NCBI GenBank assembly: GCA_023423855.1
Contig: JAFAEU010000009.1
Span: 1-10,193, forward strand
DNA length: 10,193 bases
Source of the DNA: Pseudomonadota bacterium
GTDB lineage: Bacteria > Pseudomonadota > Gammaproteobacteria > Xanthomonadales > Xanthomonadaceae
Reading direction: 5' to 3'
Below the pieces are notes generated by a model. The model was not told where the DNA came from, did no database searches, and was given only the letters and a program-made list of their open reading frames with translations. This document shows, piece after piece, positions 1-8,302 of this stretch. Every line of letters starts with the position of its first letter. Position 1 is the first letter of the stretch. Both the position numbers and the translations under genes were made by a program.

Positions 1-373
1 GGTTCGGGCCCGGCGCCGGCGCCGCGTCCGGCTCGGCGTCGAGCCATTCGACCTCGGCGAGCAGGCGGTAGCCGCCCTTGGCGATCGTCTCGATGTAGCG
101 CGGCGCATCGCGATCGTCGCCGAACGCCTTGCGCAGTTGCGTCACCGCCTGCGTCAGCACGTCGTCGGTCGGCATCGTGTCCGGCCAGACGCGTTCGACC
201 AGCGTTTCGCGGCTGACCACCGCGCCGCGCCGCTCGACCACCACCAGCAGCACCTGCATCGCCTTGACGGTGAGCCGCAGCGGCCCGGCGCCTTCTCCGC
301 GCGAGACGACGCGGCGCATCGTGTCGACCTCGCGGTCGAGCACGCGCAGCCGCTGGGCACGCGGCGCGATCAC
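1..373 (-). CDS. Winged helix-turn-helix transcriptional regulator, CadC/ToxR-like (partial, C-terminus outside window)
   Basis: This is the N-terminal DNA-binding part of a regulator, about 124 residues, cut by the left window edge. The OmpR/PhoB-type winged helix spans about residues 8-108: a beta-rich start, L-T-V-K-A-M-Q-V-L-L near 34-43, R-G-A-V-V-S-R-E-T-L near 49-58, the W-P-D turn at 63-65, the recognition helix D-D-V-L-T-Q-A-V-T-Q-L-R-K-A-F at 70-84, and the wing I-E-T-I-A-K-G-G-Y-R-L-L near 94-105. There is no receiver domain in front. In the CadC/ToxR-like class the missing part usually holds a membrane helix and a sensor, TPR or TolB-like domain; that cannot be seen here. The start is uncertain. 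GTG at 373 is the first usable start in frame, but it has no good ribosome site. A short upstream ORF (ATG at 426 or 402) ends in a TGA that overlaps this GTG. The gene is divergent from the TonB receptor gene, so it may regulate it; that is inference. Confidence 0.85.
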   Translation of the reverse strand, partial: MIAPRAQRLRVLDREVDTMRRVVSRGEGAGPLRLTVKAMQVLLVVVERRGAVVSRETLVERVWPDTMPTDDVLTQAVTQLRKAFGDDRDAPRYIETIAKGGYRLLAEVEWLDAEPDAAPAPGPN

Positions 374-606
374 GGACGCGCGTCGCCGCGGAAACGCGGC
401 ATGCCGCCCGCTTGAAGGAACTCCATGTCTTCGTGCATCCCGGTTCCCGGATCGTTCGCCCGCGCCCACCTCGCGCCCTGGCGCAGCGTGGCATCCGCGA
501 GGGGGAGCATGCATGTGTCTTTCGTCTCGCCTCGCGCCGCGAGGCCCCGGTCGCGAACGTTGGCCGCGGTCGCGATGCGACAGCCGCCTCAAGCGCCGAC
601 GCACGA

Positions 607-649
607 CGGACCTGTCGATCCTTGCCCGCGGAATTTGCCGGACCTGTCG
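607..649. promoter_or_regulatory. Candidate operator: 11-base direct repeat CGGACCTGTCG, two copies
   Basis: The sequence CGGACCTGTCG occurs exactly at 607-617 and again at 639-649. Starts are 32 bases apart, close to three turns of B-DNA, so both copies would face the same side of the helix. The pair lies between a winged-helix regulator and the gene it points away from, and regulators with this fold often bind direct repeats. That it is an operator is inference; the repeat itself is seen. Confidence 0.35.
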
Positions 650-673
650 GCTTTCCGATCGCGCGATCCGCGT

Positions 674-693
674 TGTTAAGCGCGTGTTAGCGT
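674..693 (+). promoter_or_regulatory. TGTTA direct repeat and extended -10-like element upstream of the receptor gene
   Basis: TGTTA at 674-678 recurs at 685-689, an 11-base period like that of many OmpR-fold binding sites. The second copy is also the start of TGTTAGCGTC (685-694), which has the TG-N-TA form of an extended -10 element. An almost identical TGCTAGCGTC lies upstream of the lipoprotein gene on the other strand (4805-4814). No good -35 hexamer is present at 16-18 bases. Either reading, operator or -10, would put transcription start about 50 bases before the receptor ATG. Confidence 0.3.
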
Positions 694-753
694 CGATGAA
701 AAACCACGTGCCGCGCCCATGGCCGGCGCACTTTCCTTTCCCGGGAGATCGCA

Positions 754-3564
754 ATGAACATGCGCCGCATCAATGTCAGGGCATCGCGCATCCGTCCGCT
801 CGTCATCGCACTGTCCATCGCCGCGGCACTTCCCGCACTCGCCATCGCCCAGGAACCGGCGACCGGTGCGTCGACGACGGACGCCTCGGAGACGGAAGCC
901 ACCACGCTCGACGGGGTCGTGGTGACCGGTTCGCGCATCAGGCGCAGCCAGGTCGAAGGTCCCAGCCCGGTGATGGTGATCGACTCGGCGCAGATCGAGC
1001 GCGAGGGCTTCATCACCATCAGCGACGCGCTGAACACGCTGACCCAGGGCACCGGCCAGATCCAGACGGAAATGGACGCGGGGACGTTCACCCAGAACGC
1101 CAACGCGATCAACCTGCGCGGCCTCGGGCCGGGCCGGGTGCTGACGCTGATCGACGGCCGCCGCGCCACCGACTATCCGCTGCCGTTCAACGGACAGAGC
1201 AACATCGTCAACCTCGGCGCGCTCCCGGCGGCCGCCGTGGACCGCATCGAACTGCTCGCCGGCGGCGCGTCCGCGATCTACGGCTCGGACGCGGTGGCGG
1301 GCGTGCTCAACATCGTGCTGAAGAAGCGCTACGACGGGCTCGCCGTCAACGCCACGCTCGGCGGCACCGACAGCGGCGGCGGCGCCAGCAAGCGACTGCA
1401 GCTCGTCGGCGGCGGCCAGGCCGGCGGGCTGGATCTCGTGTACACCTTCGAATACCTCGACCGCCAGCCGATCTGGGCGTTCCAGCGCGAAGTCATGGAC
1501 TCGATGGCCGACAACCCGATGCTCCAGGGGCCGGTCGTCAACAGCCGCAACGCGCTGATCTACGATCCCTTCGATTCGGACGACGACGGCTACACCTACA
1601 TCGATCCCACGCCCGCGGCCTGCGCGCCGCTGGCGCCGGAAGTGAACTACTCGTTCCGTCCCGGTTTCGGCTTCTACTGCGGACGGCCCGACGACATCTC
1701 GCAGTTCACCATCCGCAACGGCAGCCGCGACCTGTCCGGCTACCTCAACGCCATCTTCGACCTGGACGGCGGTCCGCAGCTGTTCAGCAGCCTGGCGCTG
1801 TGGAAGTCCGACTCCGAGCTCAACACCGGCACGCCCTTCTGGTACGACGTCGACCACAACTTCGTGATCGACGCGGGCGCGGACCCCTCGCTCGACATCT
1901 TCGGCGTCGGCGGACAGACCGTCAGCCTGCAGCGCTTCGTCACGCCGCGGGAGATCGGCGGGCGCGACCGCAACAACCAGACGTTCGACGAACGGACGTG
2001 GACCATCAACGCCGGCGTGCGCGGCAGCTTCCTGGACGCACGGTTCGACTACGAGCTCGCCTACACCCACGGCCGCTACGACGTCACCCGCGACCGGCCG
2101 CTGTTCCTGGCGCAGGAGACGGCGGACCATTTCTACGGTCCGCAGATCGGCGAAGTCGAGGGGATCCCGGTCTACGACATTCCGCGCGAGCGCATCTACC
2201 AGCCGTTCACACCGGCGCTGTACGCCAGCCTGACCGGCATCGACCACACCCGGGCCGACTCCTCCACCGACCTGTTGAGCCTGGTGGTGAGCGGCGACCT
2301 GTTCGATCTGCCGGCCGGACCGGTCGGCTTCGCGGGCGTGCTGGAGTGGGGTTCGCAGGAATACGCCATCGACCTCGATCCGCGCCTGGTCAACGGCGAG
2401 TTCTGGGGATACACCGGAACCGGAGGCGGCGGCAAGCGCGACCGCCACGCCGCCGGCATCGAGTTCCGCGTGCCCGTCCTCGACAGCTTCATCGCCTCGC
2501 TCGCAGGCCGCTACGACAAGTACGACGACATCACCGAGGTCGACGACGCCTTCACCTACAGCCTCGGCCTGGAGTGGCGTCCGCTGGACAGCCTGCTGCT
2601 GCGCGGTTCCTACAGCACCAGCTTCCGCGCCCCGGACATGCATTTCGTGTTCGCCGAGCCGAGCGGGTTCTTCACCACGGTCGTCGACGAGTACCTCTGC
2701 CGCCGCGAGCAGCCCGGCGTGCCGCTGCCGCAGTGCACGGTCCCCGACGCCAATCCGAGCGGCCAGCGGCAGGGCAATCCCGACCTGCGGGAGGAAACCG
2801 GCAAGTCCTGGACCTACGGCCTGGTGTGGGACGCGTTCGAGGGCTTTTCCGTGAGCGCGGACTACTACTACATCGAGCTCGAGGACATGGTCAACGACCT
2901 GAGCATCTCGCGGCTGCTGCAGACCGAAGCCGATTGCCGGCTCGGCGCCACCCGCGGCGGCGAGCCGGTGGACATCAACTCGGCCGAATGCCAGGACACG
3001 CTGGCCCGCATCACCCGCGCGCCCGACGATGGCACGCTGGACGCCGAGCGGATCCGGAACATCGTCGTGGGCCCGATCAACCGCGCGTTCCAGTCCACCA
3101 GCGGCATCGACCTCGCCGCGCGCTACCGCCTGGACACCGGGCGCTGGGGCGAGTTCAACTTCGACCTGTCCTGGTCGCACGTGCTGGACGAGAAGCGCGC
3201 GCAGTTCGCCGAGGACCCGATCGTGGATTACCGCGACAACCCGCAGAACTTCGACTTCCGCAGCCGCGTGCGCGGCAGCGTGAACTGGCGGGCCGGCGAC
3301 TGGTCGACCACCGTGTTCGGCACCCGCTACGGCTCCACGCCGAACTGGTACGAGACCACGCGCATCGGCTCGTGGACGAAGTACAACCTCAACGTGTCCT
3401 ACCGCTTCAACGAACGCATGACCGCCGCGATCATCGTCAACAACGTGCTCGACAAGGCGCCGCCGCGCGACCCGACCTTCGACACCTACCCCTACTTCTC
3501 GACCGCGAACTACGATCCGTACGGACGGGAAGCCTTCGTGCAGTTCGACTATCGGTTCAACTGA
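754..3564 (+). CDS. TonB-dependent outer-membrane receptor
   Basis: This 936-residue protein should be an outer-membrane beta barrel that imports a bound ligand using TonB/ExbBD energy. A signal peptide covers about residues 1-32, with a hydrophobic core I-A-L-S-I-A-A-A-L and cleavage after A-I-A. A TonB-box-like D-G-V-V-V-T-G follows at 53-59. The plug domain spans about 60-190, with V-M-V-I-D near 73-77, N-L-R-G-L-G near 120-125, V-L-T-L-I-D-G-R near 129-136 and G-G-A-S-A-I-Y-G-S-D-A-V-A-G-V-L-N-I near 170-187. The barrel fills the rest. The chain ends Y-R-F-N, so the usual final aromatic residue is followed by one Asn. Six cysteines form three close pairs: 290/309, 649/661 and 728/746. A D-S-D-D-D-G stretch at 274-279 resembles a calcium loop. 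There is no STN signalling domain before the plug. The start is supported by GGGAG at 743-747. The ligand cannot be told from sequence; the size and style fit the many xanthomonad receptors for peptides or glycans. Confidence 0.95.
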   Translation: MNMRRINVRASRIRPLVIALSIAAALPALAIAQEPATGASTTDASETEATTLDGVVVTGSRIRRSQVEGPSPVMVIDSAQIEREGFITISDALNTLTQGTGQIQTEMDAGTFTQNANAINLRGLGPGRVLTLIDGRRATDYPLPFNGQSNIVNLGALPAAAVDRIELLAGGASAIYGSDAVAGVLNIVLKKRYDGLAVNATLGGTDSGGGASKRLQLVGGGQAGGLDLVYTFEYLDRQPIWAFQREVMDSMADNPMLQGPVVNSRNALIYDPFDSDDDGYTYIDPTPAACAPLAPEVNYSFRPGFGFYCGRPDDISQFTIRNGSRDLSGYLNAIFDLDGGPQLFSSLALWKSDSELNTGTPFWYDVDHNFVIDAGADPSLDIFGVGGQTVSLQRFVTPREIGGRDRNNQTFDERTWTINAGVRGSFLDARFDYELAYTHGRYDVTRDRPLFLAQETADHFYGPQIGEVEGIPVYDIPRERIYQPFTPALYASLTGIDHTRADSSTDLLSLVVSGDLFDLPAGPVGFAGVLEWGSQEYAIDLDPRLVNGEFWGYTGTGGGGKRDRHAAGIEFRVPVLDSFIASLAGRYDKYDDITEVDDAFTYSLGLEWRPLDSLLLRGSYSTSFRAPDMHFVFAEPSGFFTTVVDEYLCRREQPGVPLPQCTVPDANPSGQRQGNPDLREETGKSWTYGLVWDAFEGFSVSADYYYIELEDMVNDLSISRLLQTEADCRLGATRGGEPVDINSAECQDTLARITRAPDDGTLDAERIRNIVVGPINRAFQSTSGIDLAARYRLDTGRWGEFNFDLSWSHVLDEKRAQFAEDPIVDYRDNPQNFDFRSRVRGSVNWRAGDWSTTVFGTRYGSTPNWYETTRIGSWTKYNLNVSYRFNERMTAAIIVNNVLDKAPPRDPTFDTYPYFSTANYDPYGREAFVQFDYRFN

Positions 3565-3585
3565 AACATCCTTCGGCAGGGGAAC

Positions 3586-3603
3586 GCCCGGCATCCGCCG
3601 GGC
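3586..3603 (+). terminator. Hairpin after the TonB receptor gene, possible terminator
   Basis: GCCCGGC (3586-3592) and GCCGGGC (3597-3603) form a perfect 7-base stem with a 4-base ATCC loop, 21 bases after the receptor stop codon. No T-run follows, so it is not a classical intrinsic terminator. It could still stop transcription or protect the 3' end. Confidence 0.35.
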
Positions 3604-3751
3604 CGCTCTCCGCCGGCGTCCGACGCGGGGCGGCTTGCGCGCTTTGGCGCGAACGCCTGACGGTCGTCACGGACACTTCAGGCAGATTCGCGGCGCGGCA
3701 CCGGTCCGTAGCCTGCTCTCGTGGTCCACACCCCGCAGAGGACGCCTTGCC

Positions 3752-4123
3752 ATGAAAGCCATCACGATCGCCTTCGCCACGCTGCTGTTCGCCGGCCACC
3801 TGATCCCCGTGGACGCGAAGGAATCCGCGGCGCCGTCCGGCGACTGCATCACGCTGTCCCCAAGCCACACGGGCACGCGGACGCCGGGGAACGAACAGCT
3901 GCTGCTCAAGGATGGCGACGCGCACTACCGCCTCGGCTTCACCGGGCACTGCGATGCCGTCGCGCGCAGTTCCGTCGTCGAGGTCGAAACCCGCGGACAG
4001 AAAAACCTGCTGTGCCCGGAGGGCTCGTCGGTCCGCTCCAGGAACGCACGCTGCAGCGTGCGCTCGGTCGAGCGCATCGATGCGGCCGACTACGAGCGCC
4101 AGGCGCGCAGGAACCGCCGCTGA
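3752..4123 (+). CDS. Small secreted four-cysteine protein, DUF6491-like
   Basis: This 123-residue protein has a signal peptide (residues 1-22: Lys2, hydrophobic 4-20, cleavage near V-D-A|K), so it should be periplasmic or secreted. The mature part has four cysteines, at 32, 67, 88 and 101, which could form two disulfides. The layout is D-C-I-T-L near the start, then a short charged turn, H-Y-R-L-G-F-T-G-H-C near 58-67, L-L-C-P-E-G near 86-91, and R-C-S-V-R-S-V-E-R-I near 100-109. This resembles the DUF6491 group of xanthomonad exported proteins from memory; no function is known to me. The C-terminus is basic (Q-A-R-R-N-R-R). AGAGGA at 3737-3742, nine bases before ATG, supports this start over an upstream in-frame ATG at 3635, which would remove the N-terminal position of the signal peptide. 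It follows the receptor gene by 187 bases and may be transcribed alone. Confidence 0.75.
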   Translation: MKAITIAFATLLFAGHLIPVDAKESAAPSGDCITLSPSHTGTRTPGNEQLLLKDGDAHYRLGFTGHCDAVARSSVVEVETRGQKNLLCPEGSSVRSRNARCSVRSVERIDAADYERQARRNRR

Positions 4124-4134
4124 GTCCGGCGATC

Positions 4135-4173
4135 GCGGCTGCCCGCCGCGCACATGCGGCGGGCGCGAGCCGC
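4135..4173. terminator. Strong hairpin between convergent genes, possible bidirectional terminator
   Basis: GCCCGCCGC (4141-4149) pairs perfectly with GCGGCGGGC (4156-4164) around a 6-base loop. An outer stem, GCGGCT (4135-4140) with AGCCGC (4168-4173), extends it past a 3-base bulge. It lies exactly between the stops of two converging genes (4123 and 4185), which is the expected place for a shared terminator. A 12-base palindrome CCCCGCGCGGGG (4173-4184) abuts it. There is no T-run on either side. Confidence 0.55.
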
Positions 4174-4184
4174 CCCGCGCGGGG

Positions 4185-4778
4185 TTACCGCGGTGCGGGC
4201 ACCGAACCCGCGCTGTAGGGATACTGCGCGAAGATCTCGGCCATGGTGCTGTCGATGCGCGCATCGCGGTCGGCCGGATTCTTGTGCCGGGTCACGCGGC
4301 CGACGGCGATGCCTTCCCATACCAGCCGGTTGCGCGCGGCGTCGACCAGGTCGACGTTCAGCGTGCCCTCGGTGTAGCGGTAGACGTCGGTGCGGTCGCG
4401 CCAGTACGGCACCACGTAGTAGCCGCGGGCGCGGTAGCTGTAGTAGTAGGCGTAGTCGACGCTCGGCATGGTGCTGACGTCGGTGCGCTGCTGGGTGTAG
4501 GCATTGATGTTCAGCCACAGGTCCGGCTGGTCGGCGGTGAACACGTAGCCGCGCGACTCCATCTGCGCGCGGGCCGCGGCCTTCATCCGCTCGCTGGCGG
4601 CCGAGCTGTAGCCTTCCTTCTCGATCGCCAGCGGCGAGTAGAAGCCGAAGCTGCGGTAACGCGCGAAATCCGCTTCCGGATCGGCCTCGGTGGTGATGCG
4701 CGGGCCGGTGGCGCAGGCGGCCAGCAGGGCGGCCGTCGCCAGCCCGAAGATCCATGCTGCGGCGCGAAACTTGGTCAT
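4185..4778 (-). CDS. DUF4136-type outer-membrane lipoprotein
   Basis: This 197-residue protein carries a lipoprotein signal: hydrophobic residues about 7-20 and the lipobox L-A-A-C with the lipidated Cys at 22. Ala at +2 points to the outer membrane. The mature part fits the DUF4136 pattern: an early acidic D-P-E-A-D-F-A-R-Y-R-S-F-G-F-Y block (33-47), a helix ending in S-R-G-Y (75-78), A-D-Q-P-D-L-W-L-N-I-N (82-92), and G-T-L-N-V-D-L-V-D followed by L-V-W-E-G-I-A (138-158). Between these lies an unusually tyrosine-rich segment (about 109-135), as seen in several family members. No enzymatic role is known for the family. Start choice: AGGAGG sits only two bases before the ATG at 4784 but eight bases before the second ATG at 4778, so the second is preferred; the longer form would add only Met-Ala. 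The gene converges with the small secreted protein and is 357 bases downstream of thiC. Confidence 0.88.
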   Translation of the reverse strand: MTKFRAAAWIFGLATAALLAACATGPRITTEADPEADFARYRSFGFYSPLAIEKEGYSSAASERMKAAARAQMESRGYVFTADQPDLWLNINAYTQQRTDVSTMPSVDYAYYYSYRARGYYVVPYWRDRTDVYRYTEGTLNVDLVDAARNRLVWEGIAVGRVTRHKNPADRDARIDSTMAEIFAQYPYSAGSVPAPR

Positions 4779-4990
4779 GGCCATTCCCTCCTGTCGATCC
4801 CGCGGACGCTAGCACGCGCGGCGCTACTTCGGATGAATGCTCCCCGCCCCTACCATCAACGGCATCCGACAGCGGACGAACGGCGCTTGCGGCATCGATC
4901 TCGCCGGACCATCGCCCGCCAGTCCCGGCTGGCATGCAACTGCGACCGGACCGGACCAGCGAAGCCACGTCCCTGTGATCTGGAGAACAG

Positions 4991-5006
4991 CGGCAGAAAA
5001 CTGCCG
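4991..5006 (-). terminator. Small hairpin downstream of thiC, possible terminator
   Basis: CGGCAG (4991-4996) and CTGCCG (5001-5006) form a perfect 6-base stem around a 4-base loop that reads TTTT on the minus strand. It lies about 130 bases past the thiC stop in the direction of thiC transcription. The right arm is also the left end of the larger palindrome at 5001-5077, so the two structures cannot form at once. No clear T-run follows. Confidence 0.35.
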
Positions 5007-5077
5007 TTTCGACCACAGGGAGAAGTCCCGTCTCCGGCGCGCGGGGAGGAGATTTCTCCCTGCGGTCGAAATGACAG
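5001..5077. repeat. Imperfect palindrome with 27-base arms, possible dispersed REP-like element
   Basis: Positions 5001-5027 and 5051-5077 are inverted copies that match at 23 of 27 positions around a 23-base GC-rich spacer. All four differences are transitions. For the plus-strand RNA two of them leave G-U pairs and two leave C-A mismatches. The core is TTTCGACC followed by CAGGGAGAA in the left arm. Short, long-armed palindromes of this kind between genes are typical of REP-like elements or small non-autonomous mobile elements, but the copy number in this genome cannot be seen from one window. As part of the thiC 3' region it may also act as a terminator or RNA-end protector. Confidence 0.6.
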
Positions 5078-5135
5078 CGTTGCTCCGGGCTGTTCCCTTG
5101 ATTGGGAGAAGAACCCTTTTTCCCGCCGCGCCGCG

Positions 5136-7207
<2,072 letters not shown>

Positions 7208-7214
7208 GGGTGCC

Positions 7215-7243
7215 ATTTGACCATGCGGCAGGCCTTCGGGCCA
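7215..7243 (-). promoter_or_regulatory. Weak candidate promoter for the riboswitch-thiC transcript
   Basis: TCAAAT (7220-7215 on the minus strand) matches the -10 consensus at four of six positions and would start RNA near 7208, exactly at the aptamer's 5' end. The matching -35 position, 17 bases further upstream, reads TGGCCC, only three of six. The placement is good and the match is poor; the alternative is read-through from korAB. Confidence 0.25.
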
Positions 7244-7246
7244 GCC
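7227..7246 (-). terminator. Hairpin directly after korB, possible terminator or attenuator
   Basis: Immediately after the korB stop, GGC-T-GGCC pairs with GGCC-T-GCC around a CGAA tetraloop: seven pairs and one T-T mismatch. There is no T-run. It could partly end korAB transcription or stabilise the korAB 3' end. It overlaps the place where a -35 for an own thiC promoter would sit. Confidence 0.4.
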
Positions 7247-8302
7247 TCAGCGCAGGGCGGCGTTGATCTTCGCCAGCGCCGCCGTCCCCGGGCACAGCTC
7301 GTCGGGTCCGAGCGCGTTCAGCGGCGTCTCCACGGTGCGGATGTGGCCGTGGAGGTCGTCCGCGGCAGGGTCCACGAACAACAGCCCGGTCGCCAGCTCG
7401 CCGCGCGCGTGGCGCTGCTGGATCAGGTTCAGCGCGGCGATCCGGTCACGCGGGTCGTAGCCGGCGTCGAGCTTGTGCAGGCGCAACACGCTGCCGTCGT
7501 GCTGGGGCACGTCGATGGTGCTGCCGGGCGCCTGCTCCAGTTCGATCGCCGCCCGCGGCGTCATCACGTCCAGGCGGTTGACCGCCTCGTTGTGCTCGCG
7601 CACATGGTCGTAGCTCCTGGTGCTGCCGGCGTGGTTGTTGAAGGCCACGCAGGGGCTGATCACGTCGAGGAAGGCGGCGCCCCGGTGCGACAGCGCGCCC
7701 TTGATCAGCGGCACCAGCTGCTGCTTGTCGCCGGAGAAGCCGCGACCGACGTAGCTGGCGCCCAGCTGCAGCGCCATCGTCACCATGTCCAGCGGGCTGT
7801 CGGCGTTGGCCACGCCCTTCTTCGACACCGAGCCCTGGTCGGCGGTGGCCGAGAACTGGCCCTTGGTCAGGCCGTAGACGCCGTTGTTCTCGACGATGTA
7901 GGTCATGTCCACGCCGCGGCGGATGGCGTGCACGAACTGGCCAATGCCGATGGATGCCGAGTCGCCGTCGCCGGAGACGCCGAGGTAGGTGAGCGAGCGG
8001 TTGGCGAGGTTGGCCCCGGTCAGCACCGAGGGCATGCGCCCGTGCACGGTGTTGAAGCCGTGCGACTGGCCGAGGAAGTAGTCCGGGGTCTTCGAGCTGC
8101 AGCCGATGCCCGAGAGCTTGGCGATCCGGTGCGGCTGGATGTCGAGCTCCCAGCAGGCCTGGATGATCGCCGCGGAGATCGAGTCGTGGCCGCAGCCGGC
8201 GCACAGGGTGCTGATCTTGCCCTCGTAGTCGCGGCGGGTGAAGCCGATGGCGTTGCAGGGCAGGGTCGGGTGGTGGAGGCTGGGCTTGGCGAGCCAGGTC
8301 AT
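7247..8302 (-). CDS. korB: 2-oxoacid:ferredoxin oxidoreductase, beta subunit
   Basis: KorB is the catalytic, thiamine-diphosphate-binding subunit that decarboxylates a 2-oxoacid (2-oxoglutarate or pyruvate) with CoA and passes electrons through a [4Fe-4S] cluster to ferredoxin. The 351-residue chain shows the expected cluster cysteines: C-A-G-C (34 and 37), G-I-G-C-S-S-K (68) and S-P-C-V (218). The TPP/Mg motif runs from G-D-G-D (111-114) to E-N-N (138-140), followed by G-V-Y-G-L-T-K-G-Q. About 60 residues at the C-terminus exceed the compact archaeal form, as is usual in bacterial KorB. Its ATG overlaps the korA stop (ATGA), and the AAGGAGAAGG ribosome site lies inside the korA 3' end, so the two are very likely translationally coupled. 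Preference for 2-oxoglutarate is inferred from the KorAB type and is not proven by the sequence. Confidence 0.94.
   Translation of the reverse strand: MTWLAKPSLHHPTLPCNAIGFTRRDYEGKISTLCAGCGHDSISAAIIQACWELDIQPHRIAKLSGIGCSSKTPDYFLGQSHGFNTVHGRMPSVLTGANLANRSLTYLGVSGDGDSASIGIGQFVHAIRRGVDMTYIVENNGVYGLTKGQFSATADQGSVSKKGVANADSPLDMVTMALQLGASYVGRGFSGDKQQLVPLIKGALSHRGAAFLDVISPCVAFNNHAGSTRSYDHVREHNEAVNRLDVMTPRAAIELEQAPGSTIDVPQHDGSVLRLHKLDAGYDPRDRIAALNLIQQRHARGELATGLLFVDPAADDLHGHIRTVETPLNALGPDELCPGTAALAKINAALR

Larger units (their letters stand above)
374..753. other. Divergent intergenic region between regulator and TonB receptor
   Basis: No convincing gene lies in these 380 bases. Open frames on the plus strand here have arginine/alanine/proline-rich compositions typical of chance GC-rich frames. 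The stretch contains the minus-strand short ORF that overlaps the regulator start (to about 426), a GC hairpin with 7-base arms at 529-535 and 539-545, an 11-base direct repeat at 607-617 and 639-649, and a TGTTA direct repeat at 674-689. Because the flanking genes point away from each other, both promoters must be here or in the short ORF. Confidence 0.7.
4779..5135. other. Intergenic region between thiC and the lipoprotein gene
   Basis: No gene is supported here. The left end holds the lipoprotein's ribosome site and a -10-like TGCTAGCGTC on the minus strand (4805-4814). The stretch 4840-4985 shows nothing recognisable. The right end, which would be the 3' untranslated part of thiC, holds a small hairpin and a large imperfect palindrome, described separately, and a T-run at 5117-5121. 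Confidence 0.7.

Noticed and set aside
425..690. Possible small proteins on the plus strand in the regulator-receptor gap
   Set aside because: No ribosome site of note, two overlapping frames of similar quality, and compositions expected by chance at this GC content.
676..3594. Very long open frame on the minus strand opposite the TonB receptor, and a 1208-codon plus-strand frame from 129 to 3755
   Set aside because: Both are shadows in GC-rich DNA. The plus-strand receptor has a signal peptide, plug and barrel motifs, while these frames give arginine-, alanine- or valine-rich sequence with no domain.
3635..3751. Upstream ATG as start of the small secreted protein
   Set aside because: It would bury the signal peptide inside the chain. 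The ATG at 3752 has AGAGGA at a proper distance.
4991..5121. CRISPR array or tRNA in the thiC 3' region
   Set aside because: There are no evenly spaced direct repeats and no cloverleaf. The structure is a single inverted repeat plus a small hairpin.
5104..5121. GGG-AGAAGAA-CCC followed by five T (5117-5121) as a plus-strand intrinsic terminator
   Set aside because: The stem is only three pairs, and no plus-strand gene ends nearby.
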